From an uncultured Porphyromonadaceae bacterium (GTDB lineage: Bacteria; Bacteroidota; Bacteroidia; Bacteroidales; Muribaculaceae): 20,083 bases of DNA. Positions 6,509 through 13,707 of this stretch are shown here, in pieces. Where the stretch lies: positions 1 through 20,083 of the forward strand of contig CAMVDK010000015.1 in NCBI GenBank assembly GCA_947166165.1, given 5' to 3'. Position numbers and translations under genes: made by a program. Below the pieces are notes generated by a model. The model had not been told where the DNA came from. It worked only from the letters and a program-made list of their open reading frames with translations, and did no database searches. The stretch's first letter is position 1. Each line of letters opens with the position of its first letter.

Positions 6509-8095
6509 TCAGGGCAGGGAGTCGATCACGGCGGCGCGGACGCGGAAGTAGTTCCACTGGGGGTCGTCGGCGAGCAGGCGGTAGAGGGGCTGGTTGCCGA
6601 GCTTCGAGGGCAGGTCGGCGAGCACGTTGTCGCGGTCCACGTCGCTGGGCACGTGGGGCGCGATGAGCTCGTGCCAGGCACGGATGCGGGCCACGCTGGC
6701 ATCGTAGTGCATCAGTCCGCCGCCGGGAGCCACCAGCGTCTTGAGGCACTGCACGTAGTAGTCGCGCCAGACGTCGACGCGCAGCAGGCGCGCGATGAGC
6801 GGGTTGCGCTCGTCCATGCCCCAGTGCAGCGGGTCCTGGCGGCCGGTGTCGGTGATGGCGAACACGCGCAGCGACGACCCGAGCGTCTCGTCGAGGTCGT
6901 AGGGGATGAAGAACATGCGGTAGTGCTCGGCATCGGTGGTGCTGAAGTAGAGGTAGTAGTTGTTGCTGTTGTTCCAATAGTCGTCCCAGTTGCCCACGGC
7001 CACGACGGTGGCATAGGTGCGCAGCAGCAGGGGCACGTCGCTCACGCGGGCTATCCACCGCTCGAAGTCGGCGTCGCCGAGCGTGTTCAGGCTGTCGCAA
7101 AAGGCGCGCAGCTGCCGCTTGGCCTGGTCGAGTTCGCCGGTGCGCGTCTTGAGCACGTAGGGGGCCTCGTCGTGGTCGGTGCCGAACCAGCTGTCGCCCG
7201 TGCGCCGCAGGTCGGCAACGCCCTGTCCGCACTTCCACAGATAGCCGTCGGCCGAGCCGAAGCGGTCCTCGCGGTCGGCCAGGTAGTGCTCGTCGATGGG
7301 CTCGAGAATGGTGTAGACACCGTAGTAGGCTTCGCGCTCGTCGCCCTCCACGTGCACCCACACGCGGCAGTAGGTGTCGCGCGGCGCGGTCCACACGCCA
7401 TAGTCGGCCAGCAGACGGTAGCAGAACAGCTCGCGCACATAGGTGGGGTCGTGGTAGAAGTAGCGCAGATGCACCTTGCGTATGCCGCTGAGCGTGTGCG
7501 CCTCGTCGCGGTGGAATTTGGCGAAGTTGAGCCCGAACCCGGTGGGGTGCCACACGGTGCTGCCGGCCACATGTGTCTCGCCATAGGCTCCCTCGGGGCG
7601 GCGGCGCGAGCCGTTGCCGCGCAGCCGCAACCCGGCCTGGGCGATGGTCGTGGTGTCGGTGCCGGTGATGAAGCGCACGTCGGCCACGATGTGCTCCTTG
7701 GTCAGGCGGTCGGCGTCGTAGAGGGCCAGCAGGCGGTTCCACTCGTCGAGCGAGACAGCGATGTGGACCTCGGGCAGCGCGTCGTAGTGCCACACATAGT
7801 CGTAGCCCGTGCGGCGCTCGTGGTGGCGGCGGGTGACCATGGCGGCCACGACGGCGTTCACGTCGTCGATGTCGACGCATCCGTCGCCGGTCACGTCGCT
7901 CGCCGCCTGCACCGCGGCGCCCACCGAGCGGCGGAGCACCACGTTGACCACCGCGTTCACGTCGTCGACATCGACCGCACCGTCGGCCGTCACGTCTTCC
8001 ACAATGCACACGTCGGCGGCCGCCGGCCTGGCCAAGAGGCCCACGGCAAGCAGCAGCACGCAGCGCCACGCCCTATGAATCCATCGCCTGTTCAT
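6509..8095 (-). CDS. Secreted dockerin-CotH kinase-family protein
   Basis: A 528-residue protein from the ATG at 8095, chosen because it gives a signal peptide (MNRRW, then a hydrophobic core ending near residue 28). A GTG further upstream would put a non-signal sequence first. Two dockerin-type loops come first: D34/T36/D38/D42/D45 and D67/T69/D71/D75/D78. A CotH domain follows (about 108-480) with LRLRGNGSR (157-164), GVYTILEPID (259-268), GNWDDYWNNSNNYYLY (368-383) and FFIPYDLDETLG (395-406), the usual conserved blocks of the family. CotH proteins are atypical protein kinases, known for phosphorylating spore coat proteins in Bacillus; in gut bacteria they often sit in exported multidomain proteins. 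An N-terminal rather than C-terminal dockerin is unusual. A -7-like TATATTTG (8102-8109) lies only 6 nt before the ATG. Confidence 0.85.
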   Translation of the reverse strand: MNRRWIHRAWRCVLLLAVGLLARPAAADVCIVEDVTADGAVDVDDVNAVVNVVLRRSVGAAVQAASDVTGDGCVDIDDVNAVVAAMVTRRHHERRTGYDYVWHYDALPEVHIAVSLDEWNRLLALYDADRLTKEHIVADVRFITGTDTTTIAQAGLRLRGNGSRRRPEGAYGETHVAGSTVWHPTGFGLNFAKFHRDEAHTLSGIRKVHLRYFYHDPTYVRELFCYRLLADYGVWTAPRDTYCRVWVHVEGDEREAYYGVYTILEPIDEHYLADREDRFGSADGYLWKCGQGVADLRRTGDSWFGTDHDEAPYVLKTRTGELDQAKRQLRAFCDSLNTLGDADFERWIARVSDVPLLLRTYATVVAVGNWDDYWNNSNNYYLYFSTTDAEHYRMFFIPYDLDETLGSSLRVFAITDTGRQDPLHWGMDERNPLIARLLRVDVWRDYYVQCLKTLVAPGGGLMHYDASVARIRAWHELIAPHVPSDVDRDNVLADLPSKLGNQPLYRLLADDPQWNYFRVRAAVIDSLP

Positions 8096-8166
8096 GACTT
8101 GCAAATATAGCGATTTAGCCCCGACTGGCAGCACACGAAACTCACATTTAGTTATTTTTAAGACTC

Positions 8167-8192
8167 CAAATGTGCGACAACTGCCACATTTG
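8167..8192. promoter_or_regulatory. Operator-like dyad in the divergent gap
   Basis: CAAATGTG (8167-8174) and CACATTTG (8185-8192) form perfect 8-bp inverted arms with a 10-bp spacer. A third CACATTT lies at 8143-8149. The dyad occupies the space just upstream of the -7 box of the GHL10 gene, where a regulator could block or aid RNA polymerase. Confidence 0.45.
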
Positions 8193-8203
8193 CTATACCT
8201 TTG
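8171..8203 (+). promoter_or_regulatory. Promoter of the GHL10 gene
   Basis: TACCTTTG at 8196-8203 matches the -7 box. TGTG at 8171-8174 is a one-base variant of the -33 box at 21 bp spacing. The start codon is 42 bp downstream. Confidence 0.55.
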
Positions 8204-8245
8204 CGCGATTAAGCGTTAACAACAATTTTTCAAAATAGATTTACA

Positions 8246-10882
8246 ATGAACAAGACCTCATTCCGCATCCGCTTGGCCGCTATGGCGCTGGTGCTGGGCG
8301 CATTGGTGGCCCAGGCGGCGCAGTTTGGCGCGCCCAAGTGTGAGTTCCGTTCGGCCTGGGTGGCCACTGTGTGGGCCCTCGACTGGCCTCAGATCACCGG
8401 TGCCGACGCCTACACGGCTCAGCGCCAGCAAGAGCAGCTCACCCGCATGCTCGACACGCTCAAGAACCACAACTTCAACGCCGTGAACTTCCAGGTGCGC
8501 TCGATGTGCGACGCCATGTATCAGTCGAGCTACGAGCCCTGGTTGAGCTATCTGACCGGCACGCGCGGCAAGCAGCCCACCTACGACCCGCTGGCCTTCA
8601 TCGTTGAGGAATGCCACAAGCGCGGCCTGGAGTGCCACGCCTGGGTGAACCCCTACCGCTTCACCACGAGCACCAACTGGGACACGCCTCAGGACCAGGA
8701 ACTCAAGAACGACGGCTGGCTCATCCACTCGGGCGACACGCGCATCCTGGATCCGGGCCAGCAGCGCACCATCGACCGCATCGTGAACGTGTGCCGCGAA
8801 ATCATCGAGAACTATGACGTGGACGGCGTGCTCTACGACGACTACTTCTATCCCAGCGGCATCACCAGCGACAGCAGCGCCGACGACTATCAGGAATGGG
8901 TGGACTCGGGCACGACAATGTCGCTGGGCGACTGGCGCCGCGACAACGTGAACCGCATGGTGCGCGCCGTCTACGAGATGATACAGCAGACTCGCCCCGA
9001 GGTGCGCTTCGGCATCTCGCCGGCCGGCGTGGCCGCCTCGTCGGCCTCGGTGGCCGCAAAATACGGCGTCGACCCCTGCCCGGGCAGCGACTGGCAGTAT
9101 AACGGCATCTTCAGCGACCCCCTGGCCTGGTATGCCGACCAGAGCATCGACTACATGTCGCCGCAGGTGTACTGGCACATTGGCCGCACCGGCGCCGACT
9201 ACGGCCTGATCACTCCCTGGTGGAACAAGGTGGCCAAGAAGTTCGGCCGCCACATGTTCGTGTCGCACTCCATCTCCGAACTCTCGAGCAAGAGCAAGGG
9301 CAGCGAGAACCCCGAGCCGGGCATGACCTACCTGAGCGACTTCGTCTACGATGAGTTTGCCAACCAGGTCGAGCTCATGCGCACCACCAACGAGGACGCC
9401 GCCCCCGGGTCGATCTACTACTCGTGCAAGTACCTCTACCGCATGGGTGCTCCCGAGGGACTGAGCCAGTACTTCAAGCGCACCGTCTACAAGCGCCCGG
9501 CCTTGCCGCCCGCCATGACGTGGAAGCCCGAAGCCGACCTCGCCACAGTGAGCAACCTTGACTACGAAGATGGTGTGCTCACGTGGGAGGGTTACGAAGG
9601 AATCTACGGACGCTACACCGTCTACGCCTTCCCCGAAACGATGTCGCACGACCAGTTCCATTGCAATGGCGAATACCTGCTGGGAATCACCTACGATTCG
9701 GAATACGCCATTCCCGAAAAGTTCCGCGAGGGCTACCACTACGCCGTGTGTGTGTTTGACCGCTTTGGCTACGAGTATGGGCCTGCCATCTATGGCGATG
9801 TCTACGACCCGCTGCCCGCGCCCGAGCTGGTGAGCCCAGCCGACGGCGACGAGGTGTTCGCGCCGCTCACCTTCAGCTGGAGCCCCGTGGAAGGTGCCAG
9901 CAGCTATGTGGTGGAGGTGGCCACTGAGGCCTCGTTCGACCAGGTGCTCGCCCGCGTCACCACCAGCGAGACGCAGCTCTCGAGCCAGGGCATGAACATG
10001 GAGAGCGGCGTGAAGCACTACTGGCGCGTGCAGGCCAGCGGCCCCGAGCGCACCAACGGCATCAGCCCGACGCGCACCTTCACCCCCACCCTGCTGCTCA
10101 TCACCCAGCCCACCGACGGCAGCAAGCTGCTCGAGCGCCCCGTGACCGTGGCCTGGAACAAGCCCGAGGGCGACGTGCCCGCCACGCTCACCGTGGCTCT
10201 CGATGAGGATATGGCTTCCACCGTCTACACCACCGTGAGCAGCACCGGCCAGGCAGTGATTCCCGAGGATGCCCTGAACCCCGGCACACGCTACTACCTC
10301 CAAGTGACCATGACCTATGCCGGCGAGCAGTTGACCTCGGCGGTGAGCACGTTCACCACGCAGTTCGCCACCCCGTCGTTCCTGGTGCCCCTCGACGGCG
10401 GCGTGCTCTACGGCGACGACCGCATCACCGTGCAGCCGCAGAGCGAGGCCACCAGCTATGTGATCGAAGTCTCGGCTTCGGCCACCACCTGGGGACGCAC
10501 GCGCTACCTCGAAACCATCACCGAGGGCAACCAGAGCAGCAAGCTGGCCCGCGAAATCAAGGTGAGCAGCAAGCTGCTCGAAGACGGCGTGACCTACTAC
10601 GCCCGCACGCGCATGAGCTACCTGAACGAGAGCAACGTGAGCACATTCTCCGACTACAGCCCCGTGATTTCGTTCACCTACAAGCTGGAGCGCCCGGTAG
10701 GCGTGCCTGGCGACGCCGACGGCAACGGCACCGTCGACATCGACGACGTCAACATCACCCTGAACATCATCCTCGGCAAGGCCCAGCAGGACGACTATCC
10801 CCTGGCCGACACCGACGGCAATGGCACTGTCGACATCGACGACGTGAACCTCATCATCAACATCATCCTCAACAAGGCCTGA
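8246..10882 (+). CDS. Secreted GHL10 glycosidase-like protein with FN3 and dockerin repeats
   Basis: An 878-residue exported protein; the signal peptide ends near residue 24 (VAQAAQ). Residues about 30-410 are a GHL10 (DUF187, YngK/YddW-like) domain, with FRSAWVATVWALDWP near the start, AVNFQVRS, ECHAWVNPYRF, DGVLYDDYFYP and FGISPAGVA. E. coli YddW (DigH) cleaves peptide-free peptidoglycan glycans, so a glycan hydrolase is likely, but the substrate here is unknown. Three or four fibronectin-type-III-like or related beta modules follow (about 420-815; APELVSPADGDEVF and LLITQPTDGSKLL mark module starts). Two dockerin loops close the protein: D823/D825/N827/D831/D834 and D855/D857/N859/D863/D866. 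YngK-type proteins usually lack dockerins. Divergent from the CotH gene. Confidence 0.85.
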   Translation: MNKTSFRIRLAAMALVLGALVAQAAQFGAPKCEFRSAWVATVWALDWPQITGADAYTAQRQQEQLTRMLDTLKNHNFNAVNFQVRSMCDAMYQSSYEPWLSYLTGTRGKQPTYDPLAFIVEECHKRGLECHAWVNPYRFTTSTNWDTPQDQELKNDGWLIHSGDTRILDPGQQRTIDRIVNVCREIIENYDVDGVLYDDYFYPSGITSDSSADDYQEWVDSGTTMSLGDWRRDNVNRMVRAVYEMIQQTRPEVRFGISPAGVAASSASVAAKYGVDPCPGSDWQYNGIFSDPLAWYADQSIDYMSPQVYWHIGRTGADYGLITPWWNKVAKKFGRHMFVSHSISELSSKSKGSENPEPGMTYLSDFVYDEFANQVELMRTTNEDAAPGSIYYSCKYLYRMGAPEGLSQYFKRTVYKRPALPPAMTWKPEADLATVSNLDYEDGVLTWEGYEGIYGRYTVYAFPETMSHDQFHCNGEYLLGITYDSEYAIPEKFREGYHYAVCVFDRFGYEYGPAIYGDVYDPLPAPELVSPADGDEVFAPLTFSWSPVEGASSYVVEVATEASFDQVLARVTTSETQLSSQGMNMESGVKHYWRVQASGPERTNGISPTRTFTPTLLLITQPTDGSKLLERPVTVAWNKPEGDVPATLTVALDEDMASTVYTTVSSTGQAVIPEDALNPGTRYYLQVTMTYAGEQLTSAVSTFTTQFATPSFLVPLDGGVLYGDDRITVQPQSEATSYVIEVSASATTWGRTRYLETITEGNQSSKLAREIKVSSKLLEDGVTYYARTRMSYLNESNVSTFSDYSPVISFTYKLERPVGVPGDADGNGTVDIDDVNITLNIILGKAQQDDYPLADTDGNGTVDIDDVNLIINIILNKA

Positions 10883-10904
10883 CGGCCACCGAAAGCCCAT
10901 AATC

Positions 10905-10949
10905 AAGCCGCACCGGGGTAGCGCGCATTGTCGCTCCCTGGTGCGGCTT
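10905..10949. terminator. Bidirectional hairpin between convergent genes
   Basis: AAGCCGCACC (10905-10914) pairs perfectly with GGTGCGGCTT (10940-10949), with GGG/CCC continuing inside. It lies between the ends of the GHL10 gene and the minus-strand gene at 10977. There is no long T-run on either side. Confidence 0.55.
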
Positions 10950-10976
10950 GCTTGTGGCCCTCGCTGCTGGAGCGGC

Positions 10977-12140
10977 CTAGGCGGTGATGGCCCTGGGCAG
11001 GGTGACCAGATCGTCGGGCAGCTGGATGCGGTATTCCTTGCCGCGCTGGCCGGTGATGGCGTAGCGGGCCAGCAACTCTTTGTCGGCCAGCACGGTGGCA
11101 AAGCAGCGCTTGATGCGCGACAGGTATTCCTGCAGCGTGTTGCTCAGCGGATTGCACAGGTTGTCGATGGCCTCGGCGGCGCGGCGCTCGTCACGGCCGG
11201 GCATCACCACGGCATAGATCTGCTCGAATTCACGGCGGTGGTCGGCAAACTGCTTGAGCAAGATGCCGTCGTGGCGGTGCTGCAGGAAGAGGATGTAGAT
11301 GGCCCGGCACAGTGCCGGCATGCGCACGCACACCTCGTCGTAGCCCGGCAGCACAATCTCCAGGTCGCCGTTCACCACGAGCGGACTCAGACCGTCGGTG
11401 CCAATCACATACTTGCCCTGGATGAACTCCTGAATGAGACTCGTGGGGTCCTTCTTGTGCACTATCACATATTGGAGCACGGCACGCTTGAGCTGCTCGA
11501 GCGCTTCGAGCTTCTCTTCCTCGATGTCGAGCGTTTCGCGCTCTTCCTGCTCGCCGAGCGGGTCGCGTTTGCGTTTGGAGCGGTATTGGACATCGTCCTC
11601 TTCACCCTCATCCGCCAAATCGATGGAACCCATGCCGGGCCTCGCACATCGCTCCTCGGCATGCCCCATCATCTTTTCCATTCCCCGTTGCATCCACGAA
11701 ATGAGTCCGCCGCCTCGCTTCGTGCGCTTTATTGCCGGTGCCGGTGCCAAATCATACACTTCGTAATCAGCGCTTGATTCATGGCATAATGCGTTGAGGT
11801 CAGTTCGGGTGCCAAACTCCATGACACGGTCGCCGCTGTCGGTGGCTGCCACATCGGTGAGCACTTCGGCAAATTGCATGATTGCCGAGTGCACACCAGA
11901 AATGTTGTTCATGGACATCAGATGCTGAACGTCGACCGTCATCCGCACCACGGCGGCACGGCCCAGGTTGCCCAGGTTCATGCGGCGCGCCTCCAGTGTG
12001 AGCCTCGGCGAATCGGCATCTTCGACCCACTCCAGCTCAAAGCCATGCAGAGCCGGGTGAGATTCATACATCATGGAGAAGTAAAAACTATCGCGGCAAT
12101 GCACATACACAACACCAAAACTCAAATCGCCAGGTTCCAT
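10977..12140 (-). CDS. Protein of unknown function with charged linker
   Basis: A 387-residue soluble protein without signal peptide or membrane segment; not assigned to a named family. Three parts can be seen: an N-terminal alpha/beta region (1-130); a charged, low-complexity linker rich in Glu, Arg and Lys (about 138-215, including KRTKRGGG and EEDD); and a C-terminal helical region (about 215-387). The C-terminal end, with YLSRIKRCF, then ITGQRGKEYRI and LPDDLVTLP, recalls a winged-helix pattern (helix, then a wing with GxRGxxYRI), so DNA binding is possible but not shown. It lies 162 bp downstream of the vWA gene on the same strand. The gap has a strong hairpin and, closer in, an AT-rich stretch with a poor -7 match, so it may have its own promoter. 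Likely cytoplasmic. Confidence 0.7.
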   Translation of the reverse strand: MEPGDLSFGVVYVHCRDSFYFSMMYESHPALHGFELEWVEDADSPRLTLEARRMNLGNLGRAAVVRMTVDVQHLMSMNNISGVHSAIMQFAEVLTDVAATDSGDRVMEFGTRTDLNALCHESSADYEVYDLAPAPAIKRTKRGGGLISWMQRGMEKMMGHAEERCARPGMGSIDLADEGEEDDVQYRSKRKRDPLGEQEERETLDIEEEKLEALEQLKRAVLQYVIVHKKDPTSLIQEFIQGKYVIGTDGLSPLVVNGDLEIVLPGYDEVCVRMPALCRAIYILFLQHRHDGILLKQFADHRREFEQIYAVVMPGRDERRAAEAIDNLCNPLSNTLQEYLSRIKRCFATVLADKELLARYAITGQRGKEYRIQLPDDLVTLPRAITA

Positions 12141-12240
12141 TGGTCAAAAAGATAAAAGGTGAATTCTTTAAATTAATCTATCGTAATGATTTCAAGCAAA
12201 AAACGTGCCGCGACATCACAATGGCGGCAAACTGCCAACA

Positions 12241-12286
12241 TGACCGAGGCGGCGAACGCCTTGAAAGGCATTCGCCGCTTCGGTCA
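12241..12286 (-). terminator. Strong hairpin after the vWA gene
   Basis: TGACCGAGGCGGCGAACGCC pairs with its mirrored arm across the loop TTGAAA at 18 of 20 positions. It begins 17 bp after the vWA stop codon. There is no immediate T-run on the minus strand; six Ts come about 40 bp later. It may act as a terminator or as an mRNA-stabilising hairpin between the two genes. Confidence 0.55.
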
Positions 12287-12302
12287 CGATGGCCGCCTAG
12301 TT

Positions 12303-12986
12303 CTAATCATCTTCATCATAATAGCCCGCACTTTCGCTTCTCATGGCATCAATCATAGCGTCGTTATCAGCATCAGAGTCAATAATCAAACCCTTCATCT
12401 TGCCCAGCCACCTCAGCTTCGACCGGCGCTCCTGCGCAAACATCCGCTGGGTGCCCTCTGCCGACTTGTTGAAGTTCAGCACGTTGTGAATGGACAGATC
12501 GGCAGCCACAGCCTCCACGTCGTGGTCGGCGCCGATGTAGGCAATCATCCAGCCTTGGTTGCGGCACTCCTCGATGAGCTTGCGCACGGCGGGGCCGGTG
12601 AACTCACGCGAGGCGTTCTCGTAGCCGTCGGTGATGATGGTCACGGCCACGGCGCACTTCTCGCCGGTGGTAGCCTTCCGGGTGCGCGTCAGGGTGGTGC
12701 CCACGGCATCGTAGAGCGGCGTCATGCAGCACGGTTTGTAATCCTTCTCGCTGATGTCGCTGGCGTCGGCGATAGGCACGTTCTCATAAATCAAGCGCGT
12801 CTCGCAGCCGCAGAAGGCCACCAGGGTCACCCGGTTGTCCTGCTCGGGGTCGCGCAGCTGGCTGCTGCGGATGGCACCCAGCGTCTCGTTCACGCCATCG
12901 ATGGCCTGGCGAGCGATGCTCGACATCGAGCCGCTCTTGTCCAGGATAATCACGTTGTAGATTCTCGCCTTGTTGGTCGTTTCCAT
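12303..12986 (-). CDS. Cytoplasmic von Willebrand factor A (MIDAS) protein
   Basis: A 227-residue protein that is essentially one vWA domain. The metal-ion-dependent adhesion site is complete: DKSGS (D16, S18, S20), T89 in CCMTPLYDA, and D120 in IITDGYENAS. There is no signal peptide or membrane segment, so it acts in the cytoplasm. The C-terminal part (about 180-227) is charged and ends in an acidic tail (YYDEDD). Stand-alone vWA proteins of this sort, including TerY-like ones, usually bind a partner through the metal site, often an ATPase or kinase; none is adjacent here. It is followed by the unknown 387-residue protein. It is transcribed from a clear promoter about 225 bp upstream, and the leader contains a 20-bp inverted repeat. 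Confidence 0.85.
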   Translation of the reverse strand: METTNKARIYNVIILDKSGSMSSIARQAIDGVNETLGAIRSSQLRDPEQDNRVTLVAFCGCETRLIYENVPIADASDISEKDYKPCCMTPLYDAVGTTLTRTRKATTGEKCAVAVTIITDGYENASREFTGPAVRKLIEECRNQGWMIAYIGADHDVEAVAADLSIHNVLNFNKSAEGTQRMFAQERRSKLRWLGKMKGLIIDSDADNDAMIDAMRSESAGYYDEDD

Positions 12987-13002
12987 AGTTCTGATTTTTT
13001 AA

Positions 13003-13180
13003 AGGTGGGTTCTATAAATTGCAAAAAAGTAATGAATGGTTTTGGCCGCCTTGGGTTGCTTGCTGGCATCTTTTGTCTCAACTGCTTGAACCGTAGCCCG
13101 CTACTGCTTCGCGCAGCTTGAGCCAAAACCTGCTCAGCAATCAAGCCCAATTCGGCTCAAGCAATTTATAGAACCCACCT
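13003..13180. repeat. 178-bp element bounded by perfect 20-bp inverted repeats
   Basis: AGGTGGGTTCTATAAATTGC (13003-13022) and its exact reverse complement (13161-13180) bound a 138-bp spacer. The spacer holds further paired arms: GGTTTTGGC/GCCAAAACC (13038-13046/13122-13130), GCTTGAGCC/GGCTCAAGC (13117-13125/13154-13162) and GTAG/CTAC. It lies between the promoter and the start codon of the vWA gene. No open frame inside looks real and no -7 box was found inside. It may be a MITE-like insertion, an invertible segment, or a large leader RNA fold. Confidence 0.75.
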
Positions 13181-13217
13181 AAAAGGTTTGTAAAAGCGTT
13201 TTATTCGTTCGACGGTG

Positions 13218-13247
13218 CAAAGGTAGGGCAAAAAACACACACCCAAA
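13218..13247 (-). promoter_or_regulatory. Promoter of the vWA gene
   Basis: On the minus strand TTTG (13244-13247) is followed after 18 bp by TACCTTTG (13218-13225), a good Bacteroidetes promoter. Transcription would start near 13212, giving a leader of about 225 nt. Confidence 0.7.
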
Positions 13248-13277
13248 TAAAATTGCAAGGTTGCATTTTTTTGGGGG

Positions 13278-13309
13278 GGGAACTATCTACTTGTTGTCCC
13301 CATCCATGG
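13278..13309 (-). repeat. Dispersed repeat, GGGGACAACAAG type, copy 2
   Basis: The minus strand reads CCATGGATGGGGACAACAAG and then TAGATAGTTCCC. It is the inverted partner of 13463-13486 (23 of 24 positions) and shares its 5' part with 28-57. Confidence 0.75.
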
Positions 13310-13462
13310 CCTCCTTCAGAGGCGCTTTGATTGCATCCTTTCCCCAGGGCCACCGCTGCGCGGTGACCCTGGGTTATCAAAATGTTGCCCTTCGGGCAAT
13401 TAATTCTGCATACCTTTCACGGTTCCGACACACGCTCGCTCGCCATTTTCAAGGCCTGACTT

Positions 13463-13486
13463 GGGGACAACAAGCAGATAGTTCCC
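13463..13486 (+). repeat. Dispersed repeat, GGGGACAACAAG type, copy 3
   Basis: GGGGACAACAAGCAGATAGT followed by TCCC. With copy 2 it forms an inverted pair around a hairpin-rich 150-bp core. Confidence 0.75.
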
Positions 13487-13618
13487 AATTTTTTTGCCGG
13501 CCGTGCAAACACGACACGCTTATTGTCCTTGATTGCCATGAGTTGCCCTCACTCGCGCCTTGACACCGGCCGCACCCCGTGAGCGCCAGTAGCGCCATCA
13601 CACCGCGGTCACAAAAAA

Positions 13619-13665
13619 CAGCGGCCGGGGCGGAAACCCTTAGATGGTTTCCACCCCGGCCGCTG
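13619..13665 (-). terminator. Intrinsic terminator of the large secreted-protein gene
   Basis: CAGCGGCCGGGG (13619-13630) pairs with CCCCGGCCGCTG (13654-13665), with an inner GGAAACC/GGTTTCC (13632-13638/13646-13652). On the minus strand it is followed by TTTTTT. A strong stem with a U-tract about 43 bp after the stop codon. Confidence 0.85.
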
Positions 13666-13707
13666 TCGTGATGATTGCCCCACCGGCGAAGGGGAGAGGG
13701 GAGGGTG

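Larger units (their letters stand above)
13248..13618. other. Intergenic repeat-rich stretch without genes
   Basis: No gene is supported. Two inverted copies of the GGGGACAACAAG repeat (13278-13309 and 13463-13486) frame about 150 bp with two strong hairpins. One is CCCAGGG-C-CACCGC with loop TGC (13343-13373). The other is TTGCCC/GGGCAA with loop TTC (13385-13399). A run of eight G follows seven T at 13266-13280. The part from 13500 to 13610 shows nothing recognisable. Confidence 0.6.

Noticed and set aside
6479..8110. 543-codon plus-strand open frame opposite the CotH gene
   Set aside because: Val/Gly/His-rich antisense product of a GC-rich gene. The minus strand has a signal peptide, dockerin loops and CotH motifs.
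8096..8134. GTG start upstream of the CotH gene
   Set aside because: It would place 13 residues before an otherwise clean signal peptide and overlaps the -7-like box.
8258..11101. 947-codon minus-strand open frame opposite the GHL10 gene
   Set aside because: Antisense shadow rich in Val, His, Gly and Ala. The plus strand encodes a coherent GHL10-FN3-dockerin protein.
13003..13180. Invertible promoter
   Set aside because: The arms fit, but no -7 box lies inside the spacer and a good promoter lies outside. Kept only as an open question in the findings.
13261..13563. 100-codon plus-strand open frame
   Set aside because: It is made of the inverted repeats and hairpins of the intergenic element; no ribosome binding site.
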